Below, piece by piece: positions 8,800-17,047 of a stretch of DNA of 61,897 bases. Below the pieces are notes generated by a model. That model was given only the letters and a program-made list of their open reading frames with translations, was not told the origin of the DNA and did no database searches. The position numbers and the translations under genes were made by a program. The DNA comes from Thermoanaerobaculia bacterium. GTDB taxonomy: Bacteria > Acidobacteriota > Thermoanaerobaculia > UBA5066 > DATFVB01. Numbering within the stretch: the first letter of the stretch is position 1; each line of letters begins with the position of its first letter. The stretch lies in contig DASTIQ010000006.1 of NCBI GenBank assembly GCA_035717485.1, positions 1 to 61,897 of the forward strand. Direction: 5' to 3'.

Positions 8800-8979
8800 C
8801 TACGCTTCGGCCTGGATCGGCGGCTGCGCCGGCGGGGGGTCGCCGATCGGGGGCGTCGGACCGGTCGGCGGAACCTCGGGCGATCGGGGCGGAGTCACGA
8901 CCGGTGGCTCGGGGCGGCGCGGGGACGACGGCTCCCGGGGCGGGACGATCTTTCCGGGACGATCGGCATATTCGGACAT
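8800..8979 (-). CDS. Small proline-rich protein
   Basis: A 59-residue ORF starting ATG at 8979 behind GGAGG (CGGAGGTCTCG before the ATG). After MSEYADRPGKIVPPREP the sequence is nearly all Pro, Glu, Thr and Gly (PPVVTPPRSPEVPPTG...), so it should be disordered. The good ribosome binding site and isolated position favour a real gene. High GC makes Pro-rich frames common by chance, so I remain cautious. No family recognised. Confidence 0.5.
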   Translation of the reverse strand: MSEYADRPGKIVPPREPSSPRRPEPPVVTPPRSPEVPPTGPTPPIGDPPPAQPPIQAEA

Positions 8980-9070
8980 CGAGACCTCCGCCGGAACCGT
9001 TCTGCAATCGGGAGGCCGGGACGACGGACGCCCTTCCCGGGAAGGACTTTCGAGTCGCGGCGGCACGTGT

Positions 9071-10288
9071 CTAGCGGCCGGGATGGTCCGCGCTGGCCAC
9101 GCGTTGCGCCCGCAGCTCGCGGACCGCCCGGACCACCTCGCCGGCCGCGTAATCGACTTCGTCCTCGGTGTTGAATCGGCCGAGGCCGAAGCGGATCGCC
9201 GAATAGGCGAGCGCGTCGGGGACGCCGATCGCCTTCTGGACGTGCGAGGGCTCGATCGAAGCCGACGTGCACGCCGCCCCGGAGGAGACCGCGACGTCGC
9301 GAATGCCGGCGATCAGCGCTTCTCCCTCTACCCCCCCGAACGAGACGTTCAGGTTTCCGGGGATCCGCCACTCCGGCCCCTCCAGATTCCCGTCGGCGTC
9401 GATCTCCGGCAGCGGATAGCCGTTGAGATGCAGGTCGTCGAGCGCGGAGATTCGCGCCCACAGACGCGCGCGCAGGCGGCGGAGGCGCCGGGACTCTTCC
9501 GGGAGCTCCGCCGCCGCGAGCTCGCAGGCGCGGCCGAGCCCCACGATTCCCGGGACGTTCAGGGTTCCCGAACGCAGCCCGCGCTCGTGGCCGCCGCCGT
9601 GGATCATCGGCGACAGCCGCACGCGCGGCGCCCTTCCCCGCACGTAGAGAGCCCCGCATCCCTTCGGCCCGTAGATCTTGTGCGCGGTGATCGACACGAG
9701 ATCCACGCCGAAGGTCTCGACGTCGAACGGGATCTTTCCCGCTCCCTGCACCGCGTCGGTGTGGACGAGCACCCCGCGGGCGCGGCAGATCGCCGCGATC
9801 TCGCGCAGCGGATGGATCGTCCCGATTTCGTTGTTGGCGAGCATCAGCGTGACGAGCACGGTCCGCTCGGTGAGCGCGGATTCGACCTGGGCCGGAGAGA
9901 CCTGCCCGAAGCGGTCGGGAGCGAGCACCGTCACCTCGAAGCCCTCGCGCTCGAGCTCGCGGCAGGAGTCGAGGACGGCCTTGTGCTCCGTCGCGCCCGT
10001 CACGATATGGTTCCCCTTCTCGCGAGCGTGGCGCGCGGCGCCGAGGATCGCGAGGTTGTCGGACTCGGTCGCGCCGGAGGTGAAGACGATCTCGGCCGCC
10101 GTTGCGCCGAGGAACGCGGCGACCTTCTGTCGCGCCTCGTCCACGGCGGCCTCCGCCTCCCAGCCGTAGAGGTGATTCCGCGAGGCGGCATTCCCGAAAG
10201 CCGTCGTCAGGTAGGGCATCATCGCGTCGAGCACCCGCGGATCGATCGGCGTCGTCGCGTGATTGTCCATGTAGATCGGCGCCTTCAT
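9071..10288 (-). CDS. iscS: Cysteine desulfurase (IscS/NifS type)
   Basis: A 405-residue fold-type I PLP enzyme that takes sulfur from cysteine for Fe-S cluster and thio-cofactor assembly. Visible landmarks: [11 protein letters not shown] at the N-terminus, TEHKA with His102 stacking on [12 protein letters not shown], the Schiff-base Lys204 in [21 protein letters not shown], and the active-site Cys340 in [10 protein letters not shown] on the long IscS-type loop. Size fits IscS/NifS (about 400). No iscU, iscR or hscBA is adjacent, so it stands alone. Divergent from thyX, with 73 nt between start codons. Confidence 0.93.
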   Translation of the reverse strand: MKAPIYMDNHATTPIDPRVLDAMMPYLTTAFGNAASRNHLYGWEAEAAVDEARQKVAAFLGATAAEIVFTSGATESDNLAILGAARHAREKGNHIVTGATEHKAVLDSCRELEREGFEVTVLAPDRFGQVSPAQVESALTERTVLVTLMLANNEIGTIHPLREIAAICRARGVLVHTDAVQGAGKIPFDVETFGVDLVSITAHKIYGPKGCGALYVRGRAPRVRLSPMIHGGGHERGLRSGTLNVPGIVGLGRACELAAAELPEESRRLRRLRARLWARISALDDLHLNGYPLPEIDADGNLEGPEWRIPGNLNVSFGGVEGEALIAGIRDVAVSSGAACTSASIEPSHVQKAIGVPDALAYSAIRFGLGRFNTEDEVDYAAGEVVRAVRELRAQRVASADHPGR

Positions 10289-10345
10289 GATTCGATTCTA
10301 CGCCGCACCGGCCGGCCGAACGCGGCGCGCCGTCGGGCGAACTGG

Positions 10346-10351
10346 TAAAAT
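10346..10351 (+). promoter_or_regulatory. -10 box for thyX (probable leaderless transcript)
   Basis: TAAAAT lies 10 nt before the thyX ATG at 10362, with no Shine-Dalgarno sequence between. A start site 6-10 nt after a -10 box would fall at or next to the ATG. The same geometry is seen before ruvB and the gene at 34511. Confidence 0.5.
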
Positions 10352-10361
10352 CGTCGCTTCG

Positions 10362-11951
10362 ATGTCCACCGTGCGAGCGCCCGAAAATCCCCCGTTTGCC
10401 TTCCTCTCTCCGGCGCCGCACGTGCGCCTGACGCACGCGTTCACGCGTCCCTTCGAGAACGTCGTCGCGACCGCCCGGACGTGTTACTCGAGCAAGGGCG
10501 TCGTCGACGAGGACCAGGCGTCGCGAAATCCCGGGAAGCGCGACGCCCTCGCGAAGTCGATCTACGAGGCCGGGCACCACACGACTTTCCAGCACGCCCA
10601 CTTCCAGTTCGCGATCTCGAACGTGTCGCGACAGTTCCTCTGGACGTTCCTCCACAGCCACCCGTTCTACAACTCCGAGCAGGTTTCGCAGAGGTACGTG
10701 GAGGTCAAGGCCGGGAACTTCGCCGTTCCGCCGCTCGCCGGCGAAGCGCGCGAGCTCTTCGAGAGGACCGCGCGGCTCCAGAACGAGGCGTATGCCCGCC
10801 TGACGGAGCTCCTCGTGCCGATCTGCCGCGAGCGGTATTTCGGGCTCTTTCCGGGACGCCTCCGGGGAGACGGGCCACAGCGGTTCGCGGGAGCGGTCGG
10901 GAAGCGCGCGCAGGAGATCGCCCGCTACGTCCTTCCGGTCGCGACGTTCGCGTTCCTCTACCACACGGTCTCCGGCATCACGCTCTTCCGCTACCGCCGG
11001 CTCTGCGAGTCTTTCGACGCCCCGGTCGAGCAGCGTTACGTCGTCGACCGCATGGTCGCGGAAGTCCTGGCGCTCGACCCTCTGTACGCGACGGTGCTCG
11101 AGGATCCGATTCCCCTCGAGGAAACGCCGGAGTTCGAGGCGTTCCGGAGCGTCGCCGGCCGGCCCCCGTTCCACGCTCGGTTCCGGGAAGAGTTCGACGC
11201 GTCGCTCGAGGGCAAGACCTCGAAGCTCGTCGACTGGAAGGCGAACAACGAAGCGGTGCTCGCCGCCGCCGTCCGCGAGGTCCTGGGACTCCCCGCCTCG
11301 GAGATGAGCGACGACGATGCGATCGCGCTCTGCCTCGATCCCTCGAAGAACCGGCTGCTGGGCGAGACGCTGACGCTCACGACCCACGGGAAGGTCAGCC
11401 GGGCGATGTTCCACCCGGCGTGGACGTTCCGGAAGAAGCTCTCGCACACCGCGGACTCGCAGGACCAGCGCCACCGGATGACGCCGGCGTCGCGGCCGGC
11501 GCTTCCCGCCTACCTATCCGACGCGCCGGACTACGTCGTCCCGATGCTGATCGGCGAGGTGCCGGAAGCCGCCCGCCTCTACCGGGAGACGATGGAGCGG
11601 ACGTGGGAGGCGATCGGGACCCTCCGTGCCCGCGGCGTCGCCGACGAGTTCGCCGCGTACCTCCTCCCCAACGCCGTGCCGGTCCGGTTCACCGAGTCGG
11701 CCGATCTCCTGAACCTCCACCACAAGATGGCGATGCGTCTCTGCTACAACGCCCAGGAAGAGATCTGGGCCGCGTCGCGCGAGGAGGCGCTCCAGATCCG
11801 CGAGATCAATCCGCGGATCGGCCGCTGGCTCCTCCCGCCCTGCTCGCTCCGCCACGCGGCCGGAGTGCGGCCGGTGTGCCCGGAGGGAGACCGGTTTTGC
11901 GGCGACGTGGTGTGGAAGAGGGACGTCGCCGACTTCTCGAGAAAATTGTAG
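10362..11951 (+). CDS. thyX: Tandem-domain FAD-dependent thymidylate synthase (ThyX-like)
   Basis: A 529-residue protein, over twice the usual ThyX length (about 220-250), made of two ThyX-like domains. Domain 1 (about 20-240) has HHTTFQHAHFQFAISNVSRQ (72-91), a Ser-Glu-Gln-x-Ser-Gln-Arg-Tyr motif (105-112) and the helix VLPVATFAFLYHTVSG, but LHSHPFYN stands where RHR should be. Domain 2 (about 290-529) has RHRMTPAS (370-377), then LLPNAVPVRFTESADLLNLHH and an NAQEEIW helix. Known ThyX active sites form between subunits, so a fused pseudo-dimer with one or two hybrid sites is plausible. Role: dUMP to dTMP using methylene-THF, NADPH and FAD. ATG chosen because of the -10 box just upstream. Confidence 0.85.
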   Translation: MSTVRAPENPPFAFLSPAPHVRLTHAFTRPFENVVATARTCYSSKGVVDEDQASRNPGKRDALAKSIYEAGHHTTFQHAHFQFAISNVSRQFLWTFLHSHPFYNSEQVSQRYVEVKAGNFAVPPLAGEARELFERTARLQNEAYARLTELLVPICRERYFGLFPGRLRGDGPQRFAGAVGKRAQEIARYVLPVATFAFLYHTVSGITLFRYRRLCESFDAPVEQRYVVDRMVAEVLALDPLYATVLEDPIPLEETPEFEAFRSVAGRPPFHARFREEFDASLEGKTSKLVDWKANNEAVLAAAVREVLGLPASEMSDDDAIALCLDPSKNRLLGETLTLTTHGKVSRAMFHPAWTFRKKLSHTADSQDQRHRMTPASRPALPAYLSDAPDYVVPMLIGEVPEAARLYRETMERTWEAIGTLRARGVADEFAAYLLPNAVPVRFTESADLLNLHHKMAMRLCYNAQEEIWAASREEALQIREINPRIGRWLLPPCSLRHAAGVRPVCPEGDRFCGDVVWKRDVADFSRKL

Positions 11952-11952
11952 C

Positions 11953-12093
11953 GAGCGCGGCCATACGGGTCGCCATACGCGTCCGTGGCGTCCGCCGGCG
12001 GGATCAACGTACGCGCCGGTACGCCTCACCCGCCGGCCGGGCGCCCCGAACGCGTCTTTCAACCCGTCTGACCGCGCCTCGATCTCGAACGGC
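11953..12093 (+). repeat. Interspersed intergenic repeat, copy 3 (full length)
   Basis: Follows the thyX stop directly. Modules in order: GCGCGGCCATACGGGTCGCC, ATACGCGTCCGTGGCG, a CGTAC-loop-GTACG hairpin at 12008-12023 followed by CCT, then the core GAACGCGTCTTTCAACCCGT ending GACCGCGCCTC. The core is identical to copy 2 over more than 20 nt. Confidence 0.7.
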
Positions 12094-12174
12094 TGTCGAG
12101 TCTTCGGGGACGGACACAACCGCGGAGGCGGAGGCCTTCTTAATCCGGGCTTCATCTTTTGACGGACAAAGAGG

Positions 12175-12195
12175 GGCCCCGCCTCTTGCGGGGCC
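12175..12195 (+). other. GC-rich hairpin before the small ORF
   Basis: GGCCCCGC, loop CTCTT, GCGGGGCC: a perfect 8-bp stem. It ends 11 nt before the ATG at 12207 and abuts the GAGGAGGAG ribosome binding site, so it may be the 5' stem of a small RNA or control access to that site. Confidence 0.55.
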
Positions 12196-12206
12196 GAGGA
12201 GGAGTA

Positions 12207-12284
12207 ATGAAGGTTACTGGTTATTACGTCGAACGCGCGGGAAGGTTTCGTTATTTCCGGAAAACGAACTGGCGCGAATCTTGA
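12207..12284 (+). CDS. 25-residue peptide ORF or structured small RNA
   Basis: A 26-codon frame (ATG at 12207, TGA at 12282-12284) preceded by the strong ribosome binding site GAGGAGGAG. The peptide is very basic and aromatic: it begins MKVTGYYVERAG and ends KTNWRES, with four Tyr/Phe plus Trp. It matches no small ribosomal or known peptide family that I can recall. The transcript could equally be non-coding: stems TTTCGTT/AACGAA (about 12246-12267) and AACCC/GGGTT (about 12284-12298) sit between the GC-rich hairpin and a strong terminator. It lies between convergent thyX and rng, bracketed by inverted repeat copies. Confidence 0.45.
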   Translation: MKVTGYYVERAGRFRYFRKTNWRES

Positions 12285-12311
12285 ACCCCGGGAGGGTTCC
12301 TTCTTTTCCTG

Positions 12312-12344
12312 GGCCCGGGGAGCAATCCCCGGGCCTCTTTTTTT
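12312..12344 (+). terminator. Rho-independent terminator
   Basis: GGCCCGGGG, loop AGCAAT, CCCCGGGCC (9-bp perfect stem), then TC and seven T residues: the clearest intrinsic terminator in the window, for plus-strand transcription. It ends the small ORF/RNA or a long thyX 3' UTR. Confidence 0.85.
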
Positions 12345-12417
12345 CGCAGGCGTGGTGGCCAATCGTCGAGGCTCTGCGCGGGTCCCGGAGGTTGCGCCCT
12401 CAGTTCCGCCGAACTTG

Positions 12418-12500
12418 AGGCGCGGCCAGACGTGCGGGAAGACGGGTTCGGCGGCACGGCCTCGACGGACCCGTATAACCGCGCGTATGGTCCGCGCCTT
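12418..12500 (-). repeat. Interspersed intergenic repeat, copy 4 (inverted)
   Basis: On the minus strand: GGCGCGGACCATACGCGCGG, TTATACGGGTCCGTCGAGGC, then a core variant GAACCCGTCTTCCCGCACGT ending CTGGCCGCGCCTC. It is in the opposite orientation to copy 3 and directly abuts the rng stop. Together the two copies enclose 12094-12417. Confidence 0.65.
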
Positions 12501-13985
12501 TTACAGGACCGCGATTTCGTATCGCGCGGGAGGCAGGCTCTCGTCTTCCCTCAGCACGATCGACACTTCCAGCTCGCGCTCGACGTCGTCCAGGATCCGT
12601 TTCTCCTCGCGGAGCAGGCGGACGACGTCTCCCGAAACCCGGACGAGGATCGTCTCTCCCGACGTGAACGAGCGCGCGAGCTTCATGATCTCGCGGCGGA
12701 TGTCGAGGGCGACCGTGTAATCGTTCTTGACGCGCCCGTTGCCGCCGCAGGACGGGCACGGCTTCGTGAGCGCCCGTTCGAGCGAAGCCCGGGAGCGCTT
12801 GCGCGTGATCTGAACGAGGCCGAATTCGGAGATCTGGAGGATCTTCGACTTCGCGCGGTCCTTCTTCATCTCGGCCTCGAACGTCTCGAAGAGCTGCTGC
12901 CGGTGCTGCGCGTCCTCGAGATCGATGAAATCGACGACGAGGATGCCTCCGAGGTCCCGGAGGCGGATCTGCCGGACGATTTCCCGCGCCGCCTCGAGGT
13001 TGACGGCGAGCACCGTGTCCTCGAGGCTGTCCTTCCCGACGAACTTCCCCGAGTTGACGTCGATCGACACGAGGGCCTCGGTCGGGTTGATCACGATGTA
13101 GCCGCCGGACTTCAGCCACACCTTCGACTTGATCGCCTTCTCGATCTCCGCCTCGATCCCGAACTCCTCGAAGAAGAGGGGACTCGGCTTGTGCAGGCGC
13201 ACGCGGGAAACGAGCGCCGGCTCCATCGCGTTGACGAACTCGACGACGCGGCCGAACGCCTCGTGATCGTTGACGCGGATCGCCGCGACGTCCCGCGACA
13301 GGAGATCCCGGATCGAACGAAGGAGGAGGTCCTGCTCGCGGTGGAGGAGGGTCGGCGGGCGGGCGGACCGGGCGCGCGCCTGGATCGACTCCCAGAGCGC
13401 CGCTAGGTACGTCCGGTCGTTCTCGAACTCGTCGGCGGCGCGGCCTTCCGACACCGTGCGGGCGATGAACCCCCCCTCGCCGCGGAAAGCGTCGAGCAGC
13501 GTCTTCAGCCGCTCGCGCTCGGCTTCGTCCTCGATGCGCCTCGATATCCCGACGCGCGGCGAGAACGGGGTGAAGACGAGGAGCCGCCCGGGGAGCGAGA
13601 CGTTCGTGGAGACCCGCGCTCCCTTCGCGCCGATCGGTTCCTTGACGACCTGGACGACGAGGTCCTGCCCCTCCTTCAGGAGATCGTCGATCGAGATCGC
13701 CGGACGGGGCCGCGGCTCCTCGTCGGGAACGTCTTCTTCGTCCTCCCAGTCGTCGCGCACGTCGGCGACATAGAGGAACGCGTCCTTGTCGAGCCCGATG
13801 TCGACGAACGCCGCCTGCATCCCGGGAAGGACGCGCGACACCCGGCCGAGGTAGATGTCGCCGACGGTGCCCGAGCGCCGGGCGCGCTCGAGGAAGAGCT
13901 CCGCGGGCTTGCCGTTCTCCGTCAGCGCGACGCGGGTCTGCGCCGGGCTGCAGTCGATGAGGATCTCCTTGACGACGTCGTTCAT
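12501..13985 (-). CDS. rng: Ribonuclease G (RNase E/G family)
   Basis: A 494-residue endoribonuclease of the RNase E/G family, cutting AU-rich single-stranded RNA and maturing 16S rRNA 5' ends. Visible: the S1-domain N-terminus (GDIYLGRVSRVLPGMQAAFVDIG), an acidic insert (DDWEDEEDVPDEEPRPRP, about 79-96), the DNase I-like catalytic core with SIDVNSG and VVDFIDL (paired Asp residues for Mg), and the Zn-link CPSCGG. Length is that of RNase G, without the long RNase E C-terminal scaffold. Last gene of the mre run, 21 nt after rodA; rng next to mre genes is a widespread arrangement. Confidence 0.93.
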   Translation of the reverse strand: MNDVVKEILIDCSPAQTRVALTENGKPAELFLERARRSGTVGDIYLGRVSRVLPGMQAAFVDIGLDKDAFLYVADVRDDWEDEEDVPDEEPRPRPAISIDDLLKEGQDLVVQVVKEPIGAKGARVSTNVSLPGRLLVFTPFSPRVGISRRIEDEAERERLKTLLDAFRGEGGFIARTVSEGRAADEFENDRTYLAALWESIQARARSARPPTLLHREQDLLLRSIRDLLSRDVAAIRVNDHEAFGRVVEFVNAMEPALVSRVRLHKPSPLFFEEFGIEAEIEKAIKSKVWLKSGGYIVINPTEALVSIDVNSGKFVGKDSLEDTVLAVNLEAAREIVRQIRLRDLGGILVVDFIDLEDAQHRQQLFETFEAEMKKDRAKSKILQISEFGLVQITRKRSRASLERALTKPCPSCGGNGRVKNDYTVALDIRREIMKLARSFTSGETILVRVSGDVVRLLREEKRILDDVERELEVSIVLREDESLPPARYEIAVL

Positions 13986-14006
13986 GCGTTGCCGAACCGC
14001 CGCGCC

Positions 14007-15098
14007 TCAGGCATTGGCGAATCTCCTCGCTTCGACCGAGAGGATCAGGCCGATCGAGGCGAGCGTCGTCGCGACGGAGGATCCGCCGTACGAGAGGAGC
14101 GGCAGCGGAATCCCGGTCGTCGGAAAGAGGCCGATCATCATCCCGGTGTTCAGCATGACGGAGAAGAAGAGGCACGCCGTGAGTCCCAGCACGAGGAACG
14201 CTCCGCCCCGGTCGCGCGCGTGGAGCGAAAGGCGCAGGCCGCGCAGGACGACGGCCGCATAGAGCGACAGCACGACGAGCACGCCGAGGAATCCGAACTC
14301 CTCGGCGAGAACGGCGAAGATGAAGTCCGTGTGGCGGACCGGGAGGAACCGGAGCTGGCTCTGCGTGCCGCGCCGGTATCCCTTTCCGACGAGCCCGCCC
14401 GATCCCACGGCGATCTTCGACTGGCGCACCTGGTATCCCGCGCCGGACACGTCCGCGTCGGGGTGGACGAACGTCGCGATCCTCTGCTTCTGGTATCCCT
14501 TCAGGAAGAGCCATCCGACGGCGCAGCAGGCGACGAACGTGATCGCGAGGACCGCCCACCACCGGCGGCGCATGCGGCCGAAGTACATCCCGACGAGGAG
14601 GAGGGGAATGAACGTCAGCGCCAGTCCGAGGTCGGGCTGCAGGAAGACGAGGAGGCAGGGGAAGAGGACCATCGCGAAGAGCTTCACGAGCGCGGCCGGC
14701 CGCAGTCTCCGGTCCTGCTCGTTCTCGAAGAGGTAGGCGAGGAGCAGCGCGGTCGCGACCTTGGCGACCTCCGCCGGCTGGAACTGGTATCCGCCGAACC
14801 GCACCCAGGACCGGACGTGCGCGATCCGGTGCCCGAAGGCGAGGAGATAGACGAGGGGAACGAGAGAGGCCGCGTAGATCGGGAAGGAGAACTTCAGGAG
14901 CACGCGGTAGTCGATCGCGAGCATCGCGAGCATCGCCGCCAGTCCGACGGCCATCCAGAGCGCCTGGCGGCCGGCGAGATCCCCGAAACGGCCGCCGAGG
15001 GTGGCCGAGGTGACGAGCAGGAGGCCGATCCCGAGGAGGGCGAGGACCGGCAGGACGAGCGCGACGTCGACGCGGCGGCGGCGAAGCAGTCCCCTCAC
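14007..15098 (-). CDS. rodA: Peptidoglycan glycosyltransferase RodA (SEDS family)
   Basis: A 363-residue polytopic SEDS glycosyltransferase polymerising lipid II for lateral wall growth with PBP2. Diagnostic stretches: VRFGGYQFQPAEVAKVATAL with the catalytic-region Glu, FLQPDLGLALTFIPLLLVGM, VRHTDFIFAVLAEEFGFLG and PTTGIPLPLLSYGGSS. About ten membrane segments. GTG at 15098 overlaps the mrdA stop as GTGA, fitting tight RodA/PBP2 stoichiometry. Confidence 0.93.
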   Translation of the reverse strand: MRGLLRRRRVDVALVLPVLALLGIGLLLVTSATLGGRFGDLAGRQALWMAVGLAAMLAMLAIDYRVLLKFSFPIYAASLVPLVYLLAFGHRIAHVRSWVRFGGYQFQPAEVAKVATALLLAYLFENEQDRRLRPAALVKLFAMVLFPCLLVFLQPDLGLALTFIPLLLVGMYFGRMRRRWWAVLAITFVACCAVGWLFLKGYQKQRIATFVHPDADVSGAGYQVRQSKIAVGSGGLVGKGYRRGTQSQLRFLPVRHTDFIFAVLAEEFGFLGVLVVLSLYAAVVLRGLRLSLHARDRGGAFLVLGLTACLFFSVMLNTGMMIGLFPTTGIPLPLLSYGGSSVATTLASIGLILSVEARRFANA

Positions 15099-17044
15099 CG
15101 GCGTCTCTCCGGAATCGAGGGGGGCGGAACACGCGCCTCCGGCGCCGCCGCCTGCCGCACCGGGAACCCGGCGGCGGCGGGCGCAGCGGCGATCGTCGCG
15201 GGCGCGGGAGGCGCTTCCGGCGGCTCGGCCGGGTGCGGGACGGGAACGCCGAAATACGTGGCGACGAGATCGCGCGCCAGGGGCGCCGCGGCCGAGGCGC
15301 CGTGCTGGCCGTGCTCGACGAAGACCGCGACGACGATCTTCGGATCGCGCTTCGGCGCGAAGCCGATGAACCAGGCGTGATCGCGCTTTTCGAAGGGGAG
15401 CGAACCCTCTTTCTTCGTGTCCTTCTGCGCGACGACCTGGACCGAGCCCGTCTTCCCGCACAGCTCGATCCCGGCGAGCTTCGAGAGATACGCCGTCCCC
15501 CCCGGCTCGTTGACGACCGCCCACATCGCGTCCTCGATCTGCTCGACGATCGACGGATCGATCTTCATGCGCGGCTCGACCTCGTCGACGTACTCGAAGC
15601 GCGCTCCGCTCTGCGGGTCCTGCGCCGAGAGGAAGAGGTGGGGCCGCGGGAACCGGCCGCCGTTGACGAGCCCGGCGAGCCCCCGCGCGAGCTGCACCGA
15701 CGAAACGAGCAGGGGACCCTGGCCGATCGCGACCGAGATCGTCTCCGACGGATACCAGTGAGCTTTGCGCACCTTCGCGCTCCACTCTTCCGAGGGCACG
15801 AGGCCGCTCTTCTCGTTCGGGAGGTCGAGGCCGGTCGGCTGGCCGAACCCGAACGCGCGGGCCGCCTCGGCGATCTTCTCGATCCCCATCTTCTTGCCGA
15901 GCGTGTAGAAGTAGACGTCGCAGGATCCGCGGATCGCCTCCCGGAGGTTCACCCACCCGTGCCCCTCCTTCTTGTGGCACTTGAAGGCCCGGCCGTAGAA
16001 GGTCGCGTAGCCGGGGCAGAACACCTTCGTGTCGGGGGTGACGTATCCGCCCGCGAGGCCTTCGGCGGCGAGGAAGACCTTGAACGCCGACCCCGGAGAG
16101 TAGACGTTCTGGATCGCGCGGTTCTGGAGCGGACGGAACGGATTGTCGACGAGCGTCGCCCATTCGGCTCCGGTCATCCGCCGCGAGAAGAGGTTCGGGT
16201 CGTACGACGGGGCCGAGACGAGCGCGAGGATCTGGCCGGTCTTCGGGTCCATCGCGACCGCCGAGCCGACGCGGTCGCGGAAGTACCGCTCGGCGACGTC
16301 CTGGAGCCGCTGGTCGATCGTGAGCGTGAGGTTCCGGCCGGGCACGGGGTCGACGCGGCTCTCCTCCGCCGTCTCGTGGCCGAAGGAGTCGACGATGATC
16401 CGCCGTTCGCCGTCGCGCCCGGCGAGGAGGTCCTGATACGCGCTCTCGACGCCGCGCTGCCCGACGGAGACTCCCGGGCGATAGCGGTCGGGCTGGGCGG
16501 CGATCTGGTTCGGCGTCGCCTCGGAGAGATAACCGAGCGTCTGCGCGGCGGCGGAAGACTTCGTGTAGAGCCTCCGTTGTCCGACGCCGACCGCGAACTC
16601 GGGATGCTCCGCTCCGCGCGCCTCGATGGCGGCGACCTCGCCGATCGACAGGTTCTCGGCGAGCGCGATCGGAACGAAGTCGAAGTACGTGCGGTAGCGC
16701 GCGACGCGCCGCTCGACGTCCTCGCGCGGGAGCCCGAGCAGCGCGACCGCGGTGTCGATCGACGCCGAGAGGTTCTTCGTCTCCCGGCGGTACAGGTAGA
16801 GCGTGTACGACGGCTCGTTCTCCGCGAGCGCGACGCCCCGGCGGTCGTAGATGACGCCCCGGGCGGCGGTGACGGCGACCGAGCGGAGCCGGTTGTTCTC
16901 CGAGAGGCGGAAGTAGTAGTCGCCGCGGACGATCTGGGTGTACCAGTACGCGGTCGCCATCGCGGCGAACGAGAACGCGGCCGCGATGAACGCGACCTCG
17001 ATCATCCGATGGAAGGACTCGCGATCCTCAGACGATCTCGCCAT
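15095..17044 (-). CDS. mrdA: Penicillin-binding protein 2 (elongasome transpeptidase)
   Basis: A 649-residue class B PBP. It has an N-terminal membrane anchor (about 12-32), a non-catalytic pedestal with RGVIYDRRGVALAENEPSY, then the transpeptidase domain: SxxK in SPGSAFK near residue 316, SCD near 373 (the SxN-position motif of PBP2) and KTG in CGKTGSVQV near 530. The roughly 45-residue C-terminal tail after VPHP is Pro/Ala-rich and probably disordered. It sits between mreD (3-nt gap) and rodA (4-bp overlap). Confidence 0.94.
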   Translation of the reverse strand: MARSSEDRESFHRMIEVAFIAAAFSFAAMATAYWYTQIVRGDYYFRLSENNRLRSVAVTAARGVIYDRRGVALAENEPSYTLYLYRRETKNLSASIDTAVALLGLPREDVERRVARYRTYFDFVPIALAENLSIGEVAAIEARGAEHPEFAVGVGQRRLYTKSSAAAQTLGYLSEATPNQIAAQPDRYRPGVSVGQRGVESAYQDLLAGRDGERRIIVDSFGHETAEESRVDPVPGRNLTLTIDQRLQDVAERYFRDRVGSAVAMDPKTGQILALVSAPSYDPNLFSRRMTGAEWATLVDNPFRPLQNRAIQNVYSPGSAFKVFLAAEGLAGGYVTPDTKVFCPGYATFYGRAFKCHKKEGHGWVNLREAIRGSCDVYFYTLGKKMGIEKIAEAARAFGFGQPTGLDLPNEKSGLVPSEEWSAKVRKAHWYPSETISVAIGQGPLLVSSVQLARGLAGLVNGGRFPRPHLFLSAQDPQSGARFEYVDEVEPRMKIDPSIVEQIEDAMWAVVNEPGGTAYLSKLAGIELCGKTGSVQVVAQKDTKKEGSLPFEKRDHAWFIGFAPKRDPKIVVAVFVEHGQHGASAAAPLARDLVATYFGVPVPHPAEPPEAPPAPATIAAAPAAAGFPVRQAAAPEARVPPPSIPERRR

Positions 17045-17047
17045 GAC

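Noticed and set aside
8800-8979. Proline-rich ORF as a TonB-like or secreted protein
   Set aside because: No membrane segment or signal peptide; kept only as a small hypothetical gene.
11953-12500. Known housekeeping RNA (SRP RNA, 6S, tmRNA, RNase P) in the thyX-rng gap
   Set aside because: None of the conserved cores I know (SRP GGAA-loop domain, tmRNA tRNA-like ends, RNase P CR regions) can be found.
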